Shown: in pieces, positions 8,889-15,618 of the stretch
Layout of the letters: each line of letters opens with the position of its first letter
How positions within the stretch are numbered: the stretch's first letter is position 1
Assembly: GCA_038106145.1 (NCBI GenBank)
Contig: JAYODD010000012.1
Location: 1 to 64,000 of the forward strand
Length of the DNA stretch: 64,000 bases
Direction: 5' to 3'
Source of the DNA: JBFJKD01 sp038106145
GTDB taxonomy: Bacteria > Pseudomonadota > Gammaproteobacteria > Pseudomonadales > Porticoccaceae
Notes under the pieces: model-generated
Databases searched by the model: none
The model's input: the letters and a program-made list of their open reading frames with translations, nothing else
What the model was told of the DNA's origin: nothing
Made by a program: the position numbers and the translations under genes

Positions 8889-10606
8889 ATACCTACAGCT
8901 ACGACGCCAACGGCAACAACACCAGCTCCAGCGATGGCCGCAGCATCGCCTACACCACCTTCGACAAGGCCGCGAGCATCGTCAAAGGCGGGCACACCAC
9001 CACCTTCGCCTACGGGCCGGACCGCGCCCGCTACAAACGGGTGGACAGCACTACCAGCGGTGTCACCACCACTTTGTATATCGGTAGCGTGGAAAAAATC
9101 ACCAAAGCCGACGGCAGCAAAGAGATCAAACGCTACATCGGCGGGGTGGCCATCATGACCCTGGCGCTGGACACCAGCGGCGCCACTCAGAGCAGTAACA
9201 CCCACTACCTGTACAAAGATCATCTGGGCAGCCTCGACATCATCACCGACGCCGCCGGGCAGATCGTGCAGGAACAGTCCTTCGACGCCTGGGGCCAGCG
9301 CCGCGACGCCGTCAACTGGCAAGACCTGCTCAGCGCGCAACTCACCGGCTTCAACCACAGCGTCACCACCCGCGGCTTTACCGGCCACGAGATGCTCGAC
9401 GAGGTGGGCATCATCCATATGAACGGGCGCATCTACGACCCCAAACTCGGCCGCTTCCTGCAGGCCGATCCGTTTATCCAGGAGCCCACCAATACCCAGA
9501 GCCTCAACCGCTACAGCTATGTGCTGAACAATCCGCTGAATGCGACGGATCCGAGTGGGTATGGGTTTATTAAAAAATTTGCTAGCGTTATCGCTGGCGC
9601 GATCGGGTTCTTTGTGTGTGGACCGAGCTGTGCGGCTATAGCGGTAAGCGCGGTAACTTACGCTCAAACAGGGTCACTGAAAGCGGCGCTAATAGCGGGA
9701 ATTTCCACTTACGCATTTGCTTCGATTGGCGGTGACTTCTTCACTAGTGGCGCTTCAATTTTTAGTGAAGCGGGTGCTTTTTTTGTAGGGAAAATGGCTG
9801 TTATTGGCGGGATTACTACTGTGTTACAAGGGGGTAAATTTGGTCATGGTTTTGTATCTGCTGGAGTAACCGCCTTTGTTGCCGGGGCTGTCGCAAAGGG
9901 AACCCGGTTAGGTAATACTCTTAAAGCCGGTGGGCGTGTCGTGGTTAGGCTCGTTACTGCGGGTACAGTATCCAAGTTAACTGGCGGTAAGTTCGCAAAT
10001 GGCGCGGCTTACGCGGCATTTTCGGTCGCTATATGCTCAACGGTCGGTGCTGCCCTTAACGCTGCTGAAGGCGTTTCCGGTAATCAAGCATCGCGTCAAT
10101 CGGAAGCCGCAGCACAGTTATCGGGTATGGAAAAAGCGCTGCGTGTAGTAGGCGGTATATTTAACGCTGCTGTATACGCGGCAAAGACAATCGCAATTGA
10201 TGTTTATGCGCTGGTGGTTGGTCAAATTGGAGCGCTTTGGACTTTGGGGGAAAATTTGTGGGAAACTGGATATAACCTTTTTTCTGGAGCTCCAATACGG
10301 GCGGGAATTAGTTTGATGTCTACGATATATAATTTGATAATACCGAATTATGGGCTATATGGTGGTGCGGGCTGGGGAATGGATCAGTTTGGGGATGATG
10401 GACTTCCTAGGCCTCTAAATAGTTTAGACCGCGCTAATTTTTTACACGACGGAGATTTTAATGAGGCTGCATGGGTTAAAAGTGGCTGGTTTGGTGGATC
10501 GGGTGATTTAGGCCCTGGCCCAATAGGTTTAGCATACAAACTTCTTGGCACAATTCCTTTTGGTATAAAAGGAGCAATAGACGGGGAGTTTAAAAGTGGC
10601 ATGTAA
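8888..10606 (+). pseudogene. 5'-truncated Rhs protein with PLA2-like C-terminal tip
   Basis: YD-repeat sequence is open from 8888 (YTYSYDANGNNTSSSDG) but has no start codon with a ribosome binding site; the first in-frame GTG is at 9041. The Rhs core is clear: YLYKDHLGSLDIITDA, RGFTGHEMLDEVGIIHMNGR, and the boundary motif NPLNATDPSG near 9535-9560. After it, base composition turns AT-rich and the protein becomes a Gly/Ala-rich hydrophobic pretoxin (with GGKFANGAAYAAFS) and then a tip reading YGGAGWGMD...PLNSLDRANFLHDGDFN (His codon 10445, Asp 10448). This resembles the calcium loop and His-Asp catalytic helix of phospholipase A2 without its cysteines. Most of the Rhs shell is missing, so the gene looks like a displaced orphan tip. 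The PLA2 call is inference from motif spacing. Confidence 0.8.
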
Positions 10607-11057
10607 TTTTCGTGTAAAAGTTTTCTCAATATATATTTTATCAATATTGATAGGTTGCTCCGTTGTAATGGTCCCACCCTACGCGATGGTGTATGACTTT
10701 TATTTGTATGACGAAAGCACTAAGCTACAATCGATAGGCTTGAAACGAAAAATGCAAAATGCGTTAGCGCCCATGGGGTTTTCAGTTCGACAAGAAGATA
10801 ATGTGGGGTTATTTCAGTTTTACATGAATGGGCAGGATATAGCGACAAAATTTCAGTTGATCGAGGGTAGCAAGTCAAAAATAGTGGTTAGTATCCGAAT
10901 AAGTGAAGAACGAATAAGCGTAGTGGTAAATGATCGTTTAAGTAAAGATGAAACAGATTTTTTCAGGGAAGTTAGGTTGGTTATCGAGTCTGTTTTAAGG
11001 AGCCAGTATAAAATAAAAAATATGGAACTTAGGCAAGAAATAAGCTGGTTTACCTAA
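10596..11057 (+). CDS. Small lipoprotein, candidate immunity protein for the Rhs tip
   Basis: 153 aa from GTG 10596, overlapping the Rhs stop by 11 bp, with GGGGAG at 10583-10588. The N-terminus is a lipoprotein signal: basic n-region, hydrophobic stretch, lipobox LIGC with Cys21 followed by Ser22, which favours outer-membrane sorting. No family is recognised for the rest; it alternates short beta-like stretches (KIVVSIRISEERISVVVND). Rhs tips are normally followed by an overlapping immunity gene, and immunity proteins of periplasmic phospholipase effectors are often lipoproteins. That context, and not homology, supports the call. The AT-rich composition matches the tip. Confidence 0.6.
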   Translation: MACNFRVKVFSIYILSILIGCSVVMVPPYAMVYDFYLYDESTKLQSIGLKRKMQNALAPMGFSVRQEDNVGLFQFYMNGQDIATKFQLIEGSKSKIVVSIRISEERISVVVNDRLSKDETDFFREVRLVIESVLRSQYKIKNMELRQEISWFT

Positions 11058-11078
11058 CAGAAATCAAGCAAAATCATA

Positions 11079-11093
11079 ATCAAGGGGTCAGAC
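11079..11093 (+). repeat. Left half of a REP palindrome split by the IS
   Basis: ATCAAGGGGTCAGAC ends exactly at the left end of the IS. Joined to GACTCCTTGAT at 12357-12367 after removing one copy of the duplicated GAC, it rebuilds the same 23-bp REP found intact at 12371-12393. Confidence 0.85.
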
Positions 11094-11156
11094 TGAACCT
11101 CCCCCAGTTTAACGGATACTTTAAATTAGCGACAATGTCGCCAAAGGAGTATCCCC

Positions 11157-11468
11157 ATGGTCAACAAAAGAAAGCCTTACAAGACGTACACCCGCGAGTT
11201 TAAAATCGAAGCGCTGCGCTTGATGGAAGGGTCCGGCAGGCCACCAGCCGAGATCGCTATGGAGCTAGGTATTCGCCGCAACCAACTCTACAAATGGAAA
11301 GAGCAGTTGGCTGGTCAAGGCGACGCGGCCTTTCCCGGTCAGCGCGGTCGCCCGCGTAAGGGCAATCAAAGTGAACTCACGTCACTCAAGCAAGAGAACG
11401 AGCGTCTCCGGGAAGAGGTCGAGATATTAAAAAAGGCCGCCGCGTACTTTGCCAGGGATCTCCAGTGA
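11157..11468 (+). CDS. IS3-family transposase OrfA (helix-turn-helix)
   Basis: 103 aa. The N-terminal HTH_Tnp_1 domain (TREFKIEALRLMEGSGRPPAEIAMELGI) binds the IS ends. A C-terminal leucine-zipper-like coiled coil (LTSLKQENERLREEVEILKK) allows dimer formation. It ends in a 4-bp overlap with orfB. A slippery A6G lies at 11429-11435 near its end, so part of the product is probably extended into OrfAB. The first 50 codons are repeated in inverted orientation at 13187-13338. Confidence 0.93.
   Translation: MVNKRKPYKTYTREFKIEALRLMEGSGRPPAEIAMELGIRRNQLYKWKEQLAGQGDAAFPGQRGRPRKGNQSELTSLKQENERLREEVEILKKAAAYFARDLQ
11429..11435 (+). promoter_or_regulatory. Programmed -1 frameshift site of the IS
   Basis: The heptamer A AAA AAG is read in the orfA zero frame as TTA-AAA-AAG. 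After a -1 slip the next codons (GGC CGC CGC GTA CTT...) stay open into orfB. This is the standard IS3 arrangement for making the OrfAB transposase. Confidence 0.75.
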
Positions 11469-12328
11469 AGTACGCATTTATTAGCGAGCAATGCCGAGAT
11501 CATTCGGTACTCATACTCTGTCGGGTGATGGGCGTCTCCACCAGTGGTTACTACGCTTGGTGTGCGCGACCAGAAAGCCAGCGCGCACAAACTAATCGTC
11601 GGCTATTGACCAAAATACACTGCTTCCACAAGGCCAGCCGTGGCATCTATGGATCACCGCGCATCCATCAGGATTTGTTGTCCTGTGGTGAGCGTGTCGG
11701 TATTAACCGCGTTGCCAAATTGATGCAATCTGCGGGCCTACAATCCAGGATGAGCAGGAAGTTCGTGATGACCACCGATTCGAAGCACACACTGGCACCC
11801 TCGCCGGATCATCTCCAACGCGACTTCCACAGGACGCAGCAAGATCAAGCCTGGGTATCGGACACCACGTTTATCGCCACCCGGCAAGGCTGGTTGTATC
11901 TGGCCGTCGTGTTGGACTTATGTTCCCGCCGGGTCATTGGCTGGTCGATGTCAGACACGAATAACCGGCAACTGGTAGTCGATGCGTTAACCATGGCGAT
12001 TTGGCGCAGGGGTAAAGCCCGCGAGGTGATCGTACATTCCGACCAGGGCAGCACCTATGCCTCTGGAGCTTATCAACAACTGCTGAAGGACCATGCGTTA
12101 ACCGGTAGCATGAGCCGTAAAGGTGAGTGCTTGGATAATGCTGTTGCCGAGAGCTTCTTTGGTACGTTGAAAACAGAGTGGGTGGATCACGAAGACTACC
12201 CCACCAAATCGATCGCTAAGCAAAGCATTTTTGAGTACATTGAAGTTTTTTACAATCGACAACGCAGACATTCCTATCTGGGCTATATCAGCCCAGTAGA
12301 ATACGAGAGCAAATGTGCCTCTCAATAA
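11465..12328 (+). CDS. IS3-family transposase OrfB (DDE integrase core)
   Basis: 287 aa from GTG 11465, which overlaps the orfA stop. It has an HTH_21-type region (RGIYGSPRIHQDLLSCGERV) and then the rve integrase fold with the three catalytic residues: Asp in WVSDTTFI, Asp in HSDQGSTY and Glu in DNAVAESFFGTLK. The C-terminal YNRQRRHSYLGYISPVEYE is typical of the family. In IS3 elements the active transposase is usually the OrfAB fusion and OrfB alone modulates it. Confidence 0.94.
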   Translation: MKYAFISEQCRDHSVLILCRVMGVSTSGYYAWCARPESQRAQTNRRLLTKIHCFHKASRGIYGSPRIHQDLLSCGERVGINRVAKLMQSAGLQSRMSRKFVMTTDSKHTLAPSPDHLQRDFHRTQQDQAWVSDTTFIATRQGWLYLAVVLDLCSRRVIGWSMSDTNNRQLVVDALTMAIWRRGKAREVIVHSDQGSTYASGAYQQLLKDHALTGSMSRKGECLDNAVAESFFGTLKTEWVDHEDYPTKSIAKQSIFEYIEVFYNRQRRHSYLGYISPVEYESKCASQ

Positions 12329-12356
12329 ATCAGTCCGTTATTTTGGGGGAAGCTCA

Positions 12357-12367
12357 GACTCCTTGAT
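12357..12367 (+). repeat. Right half of the split REP palindrome
   Basis: GACTCCTTGAT directly follows the IS right end. Its first three bases are the duplicated target. It completes the REP half at 11079-11093. Confidence 0.85.
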
Positions 12368-12370
12368 AAA

Positions 12371-12393
12371 ATCAAGGGGTCAGACTCCTTGAT
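12371..12393 (+). repeat. REP palindrome left of the RAYT gene
   Basis: Imperfect 23-bp palindrome with arms ATCAAGG and CCTTGAT around a GGTCAGACT centre. It lies 63 bp before the RAYT gene and is the inverted partner of 13162-13184. Confidence 0.85.
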
Positions 12394-12455
12394 AATGGAT
12401 GATGTTGGTGCAAAGATCATAATTCGTAATTCACTGATCTCCAGGGAACGGAATC

Positions 12456-13175
12456 ATGCCTCGTTTGCCACGTTTTGTTATACCCGGCCAACCTCAACAC
12501 GTGATCCAGCGGGGTAATAACCGCGAAGCTATCTTTTACGCCGAAGGGGATTATCAGTTTTATCTGACGAAACTGTCTGAGGCCGCCGAGAAGCATGGGT
12601 GCGAAGTGCACGCCTACGTCCTTATGACCAACCACGTGCATTTGCTGGTAACACCTCAGCAGGATGACAGTATTGCCAAGATGATGCAAAACGTCGGCCG
12701 CTACTATGTACAGTACTTTAACCACAGCTACGAGCGTACCGGCACTTTGTGGGAAGGGCGTTATAAGGCGACCTTGATCGACACCGAACAGTATTTGTTG
12801 ACCTGCATGCGTTATATTGAGCTGAACCCCGTCAGAGCCATTAACATGGCGGGTCATCCGTCAGAATATCCCTGGTCGAGCTATCGATTTAATGCGTTGG
12901 GGTATCATGATAAATTGTTAACGCCCCACCTCGAATACGAACGGTTGGGAAAAACGCCTGAGGCGCGGCAAGGGGCTTACCGGCAACTGTTTCGGGCGCA
13001 CATTCCGGAGAAAACCATCGAAGAGATACGGGAGGCGACGAACAAAGCCTGGGTGTTGGGGAGTGAGCGGTTTAAGCAACGCATACAAAAGCGCCTGGAC
13101 AGGGCAGTGCAGTCTGTGGGTCATGGCGGTGATCGCAAGTCAGACGCGTACCGTCGCCAAAATCAAGGAGTCTGA
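12456..13175 (+). CDS. rayT: REP-associated tyrosine transposase (RAYT, Y1/TnpA_REP)
   Basis: 239 aa. A Y1-transposase single-strand nuclease domain of the IS200/IS605 superfamily: HUH metal motif NHVHLLV (about residues 60-66) and the catalytic Tyr in MQNVGRYYVQYFN. RLPRFVIPGQPQHVIQRGNN at the N-terminus and YIELNPVRA, YPWSSYRF further on are standard for RAYTs. Such proteins cut and join REP hairpins. The last codons and stop are made by the flanking REP at 13162-13184. Inverted REPs on both sides make this a self-contained REPtron. Confidence 0.92.
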   Translation: MPRLPRFVIPGQPQHVIQRGNNREAIFYAEGDYQFYLTKLSEAAEKHGCEVHAYVLMTNHVHLLVTPQQDDSIAKMMQNVGRYYVQYFNHSYERTGTLWEGRYKATLIDTEQYLLTCMRYIELNPVRAINMAGHPSEYPWSSYRFNALGYHDKLLTPHLEYERLGKTPEARQGAYRQLFRAHIPEKTIEEIREATNKAWVLGSERFKQRIQKRLDRAVQSVGHGGDRKSDAYRRQNQGV

Positions 13176-13184
13176 CCCCTTGAT
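13162..13184 (-). repeat. REP palindrome right of the RAYT gene (inverted)
   Basis: Exact reverse complement of the REP at 12371-12393. It overlaps the last codons and stop of the RAYT gene and is joined after two bases (13185-13186) to the truncated IS copy. Confidence 0.85.
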
Positions 13185-13186
13185 CG

Positions 13187-13401
13187 AACTGCTCTTTCCA
13201 TTTGTAGAGTTGGTTGCGGCGAATACCTAGCTCCATAGCGATCTCGGCTGGTGGCCTGCCGGACCCTTCCATCAAGCGCAGCGCTTCGATTTTAAACTCG
13301 CGGGTGTACGTCTTGTAAGGCTTTCTTTTGTTGACCATGGGGATACTCCTTTGGCGACATTGTCGCTAATTTAAAGTATCCGTTAAACTGGGGGAGGTTC
13401 A
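13187..13401 (-). mobile_element. Inverted 215-bp left-end fragment of the same IS3 element
   Basis: On the minus strand this repeats the first 215 bp of the complete IS (11094-11308): the inverted repeat, the orfA leader and orfA codons 1-50, ending at KWKEQ. Wherever I compared the two by eye they were identical. The outer end is again flanked by the REP half (13402-13416). The inner end is broken within orfA and abuts a REP, so it cannot make OrfA. Confidence 0.9.
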
Positions 13402-13416
13402 GTCTGACCCCTTGAT
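13402..13416 (-). repeat. REP half flanking the IS fragment
   Basis: GTCTGACCCCTTGAT is the reverse complement of the REP half at 11079-11093 and has the same junction with the IS end. This IS copy therefore entered a REP at the same base. Confidence 0.82.
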
Positions 13417-13500
13417 CCGAGGGCTTATTACAATACGCAGCTCGGAAAAGGAACAACATCACAGTACATTGTTAATTGGAAACTTTATACGGGTAATTAA
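13417..13500 (+). pseudogene. Orphan 3' tail of a secreted-toxin-like gene
   Basis: About 25 sense codons (including QLGKGTTSQYIVNWKLY) run in one frame to a TAA at 13498-13500 that abuts the next ATG at 13501. The frame has no start and is closed upstream by a TGA at 13405 inside the REP/IS scar. The AT-rich composition and the immediate stop-start junction resemble a polymorphic-toxin tip followed by its immunity gene. No toxin family is recognised, and the call rests on layout only. Confidence 0.4.
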
Positions 13501-14091
13501 ATGTTAAAAGATTGGATGTTTTACATATTAATTTTTATTTTTTTTGCTTCTAATGACATTAGTGCAGAGAGCCTTAATGTAAATGGTTATGAGTGTTCGC
13601 GCATTGAAATGACTGGAAATCTCGTCGAGAGTTCTGTGTTAAAAGGCGTTGAAGAAAGCTTTGGTTCTCTCGTTGCGGGAAAGTTGCTGTATAAACAGTC
13701 GTCCGGCTATTGCGTTCCAACGAATGAGACTTATCTGATTCGTATATTGGACGGTGGGTATCCAAAAATATTATTCGCTTTAAATGGACATGCGCCTAGC
13801 GCAAAGGTAGCTAAATTAAATGGCGACGATTTCTTGTTCGTCTTCTACTTCGCAGGAGGAAATCAATATGTTTTGCGCCTTTATAGTTTTTGTGATGGGG
13901 AGTTAAAGGAAGTAAATAGCCCTGTATTCGCTAGTAATATTAGAAGTATAGAATTAGTTGGCGATACAGTTTCGGTTAAAAACCAAGTGTATCCTGATGG
14001 TGGAGAGGCCGTAATCGAGTCTGAGTCCTACCGCTATCAAGATAATAAATTTGTAAAAATCAAGAAAGATGTTTGGAAAAAAAATCAATGA
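13501..14091 (+). CDS. Secreted hypothetical protein, possible immunity partner
   Basis: 196 aa, not recognised. Residues 1-22 form a clear signal peptide (MLKDWMFYILIFIFFASNDISA, expected cut after ISA). The mature part has Cys in YECSR, GYCVPT and SFCDGE, and a beta-rich pattern (LFALNGHAP..., FLFVFYFAGGNQYVLRLYSF). Its ATG directly follows the TAA of the orphan tail, as in a toxin-immunity pair. The AT-rich codon use is unlike the chromosomal neighbours and suggests recent transfer. A periplasmic immunity role is a guess from context. Confidence 0.55.
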   Translation: MLKDWMFYILIFIFFASNDISAESLNVNGYECSRIEMTGNLVESSVLKGVEESFGSLVAGKLLYKQSSGYCVPTNETYLIRILDGGYPKILFALNGHAPSAKVAKLNGDDFLFVFYFAGGNQYVLRLYSFCDGELKEVNSPVFASNIRSIELVGDTVSVKNQVYPDGGEAVIESESYRYQDNKFVKIKKDVWKKNQ

Positions 14092-14121
14092 ATCAATGGG
14101 GTCATACTGAACCTCCCCCAG
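14092..14121 (+). repeat. Third REP/IS-end scar
   Basis: ATCAATGGGGTCATAC (a REP half with two changes, 14092-14107) is followed by the first 14 bases of the IS left end, TGAACCTCCCCCAG (14108-14121). The sequence then turns into unrelated DNA. It marks the right edge of the island. Confidence 0.75.
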
Positions 14122-14135
14122 GTCCCTTGGGTTAA

Positions 14136-15254
14136 CTATTCCCGCAGCCCCGCCTCACGCATTAACGGCATTACCCGTTCGCCGAAAAAAGTGAGTTCCC
14201 GATTGTAGTCGAGCCACGACAGGAGCAGCAGGTCGACGCCGACGTCGGCCAGGGCGAGCATGCCATCGACGACCTGTTCAGGGGTGCCCACCAGGGGAAA
14301 GCCGCCCCAGCCCGCAATCAGGCGCTCGCGCATGGCCAAAAACGCGCCGGCGGGCATGGACTGACTTTGCACGCCGAACACGTCGATCAGGTGATCTACT
14401 GCGACGTCATCCGCGCATTCGACCAGATGGCGATAATCCTTGCGCGCCTCGGCTTCGGTCTCGCGACACACCACCACGGCGTTGGAGATCATGCCCATTT
14501 CGCGGCCATAGCTGGCGGCTCGCTTGTGCATATCCGCAATGGACGCGCGGGCATCTTCCAACGAGCTGGCCACGCCGAAACTAAAATCCATATGGCGCGC
14601 TGCAAAATCTCTTCCCGCGGGGGACACCCCGGCGTTCATCAGCACCGGGTGCGGTTGCTGCAGGGGTTTGGGTTCCTGATAGCCGTTTTTGATGGTAAAA
14701 AACTCCCCGGCGAAGGAGAACTCCCGTTCGGTCCACAATTTTTTGGCCACGGTAACCCACTCGGAGGCATAGCGATAACGGTCGTCGTGGGGCATCTGCT
14801 CACCGCCGAACATGTCCATTTCGTCCGAGAACCAGCCGCACACGATGTTGATGCCAAAGCGGCCTTTGGCAATGTGATCAATGGTGGTCGCCTGCTTGGC
14901 GGCGAGGATGGGGTGCACGGTAGGGACGTGGGAGGTGGCAAACAGCATAATTTTTTTAGTGACCGCCGCCAGAGCCGCGGCCCAGGTGTACACCTCCATG
15001 CAATCCCCGTTGAAATCGGTTGTGCCGCCGAACCCCCGCCACCGGCCGACCGGCACCAGCGCTTCGAGGCCAAAGTGCTCGGCTTTGGTGGCGATTTCAA
15101 CGTTGTGTTCGAAGGTGGGCACGAAGGTGGTTGCGGCGGTGCTGATGGCGCAGCCGTTGCTGACGTTGGTGCCGAAAATCCCCAGCTTGAGTCGATTACC
15201 GTTAAACATCGGGTGACCGGCCTGCCGAGCGCGTTCTTTGGCGTCCTGATTCAT
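14136..15254 (-). CDS. LLM-class FMN-dependent monooxygenase (RutA/SfnG-like)
   Basis: 372 aa from the ATG at 15254. The open frame extends upstream, but MNQDAKERARQ... follows an AGGGAA stretch and gives a normal length. It is a bacterial-luciferase-fold TIM barrel. KLGIFGTNVSNGCAIS starts the core, and FGINIVCGWFSDEMDMFGG is close to the RutA/SfnG pattern. Such enzymes use FMNH2 from a partner reductase to oxygenate pyrimidines, sulfones or similar compounds. No rut or sfn partners lie nearby, so the substrate is open. Confidence 0.85.
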   Translation of the reverse strand: MNQDAKERARQAGHPMFNGNRLKLGIFGTNVSNGCAISTAATTFVPTFEHNVEIATKAEHFGLEALVPVGRWRGFGGTTDFNGDCMEVYTWAAALAAVTKKIMLFATSHVPTVHPILAAKQATTIDHIAKGRFGINIVCGWFSDEMDMFGGEQMPHDDRYRYASEWVTVAKKLWTEREFSFAGEFFTIKNGYQEPKPLQQPHPVLMNAGVSPAGRDFAARHMDFSFGVASSLEDARASIADMHKRAASYGREMGMISNAVVVCRETEAEARKDYRHLVECADDVAVDHLIDVFGVQSQSMPAGAFLAMRERLIAGWGGFPLVGTPEQVVDGMLALADVGVDLLLLSWLDYNRELTFFGERVMPLMREAGLRE

Positions 15255-15618
15255 CTGGGTTCCCTGTGCCTGACGGCAGGTCACTGCGTAGCTCGGACCT
15301 GGCTCGCTGAATAGGGGGTAATAAGCCCTTATTGTTCTGTTTTCCCGGCGCCGCGACCCGGGCAATCTACCGCGCCCGCGCCGGACCCCGCTAATCCTGC
15401 TATCAGAAGAATAAAAGGCCATTTTCCCAAAGTCCAGAGCAGGGTGGCGCGTTGCGGCCTGTGATGGGACGTAGCTAGTGCGTATATTTCCACGGGCGAA
15501 TCGGAGACAATTCCGACCCTGCGGGAAAATTCAGCCGCCGTGGATTATTACTGAGGGGTCCGATCCGTGGTGCATAGATCAGCCAACGATCGGTAATCCA
15601 TACTGAGGTGCAGCGAAC
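15255..15618. other. Intergenic region between divergent genes
   Basis: 364 bp separating the LLM monooxygenase and the helicase, which are transcribed away from each other. Both promoters must lie here, but I see no convincing -35/-10 pair, repeat or RNA gene. GAGGTG at 15605-15610 is the helicase ribosome binding site. Confidence 0.5.

Larger units (their letters stand above)
11094..12356 (+). mobile_element. IS3-family insertion sequence (1263 bp), complete
   Basis: Two overlapping genes (orfA, orfB) lie between 23-bp terminal inverted repeats at 11094-11116 and 12334-12356, which match at 18 of 23 positions and start TGA...TCA. The flanks are a 3-bp target duplication, GAC (11091-11093 and 12357-12359), as expected for IS3. 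The target is the centre of a REP palindrome. Both genes and a frameshift signal are intact, so the element may be active. Confidence 0.93.

Noticed and set aside
8863..14121. CRISPR array or integron in the accessory island
   Set aside because: The repeats are REP palindromes and IS ends at irregular distances. There are no regularly spaced spacers, attC sites or integrase.
14367..15314. A 315-codon plus-strand frame opposite the LLM monooxygenase
   Set aside because: The minus-strand protein shows strong family motifs over the same region, and the plus-strand product has low-complexity Gly/His content and no motif.
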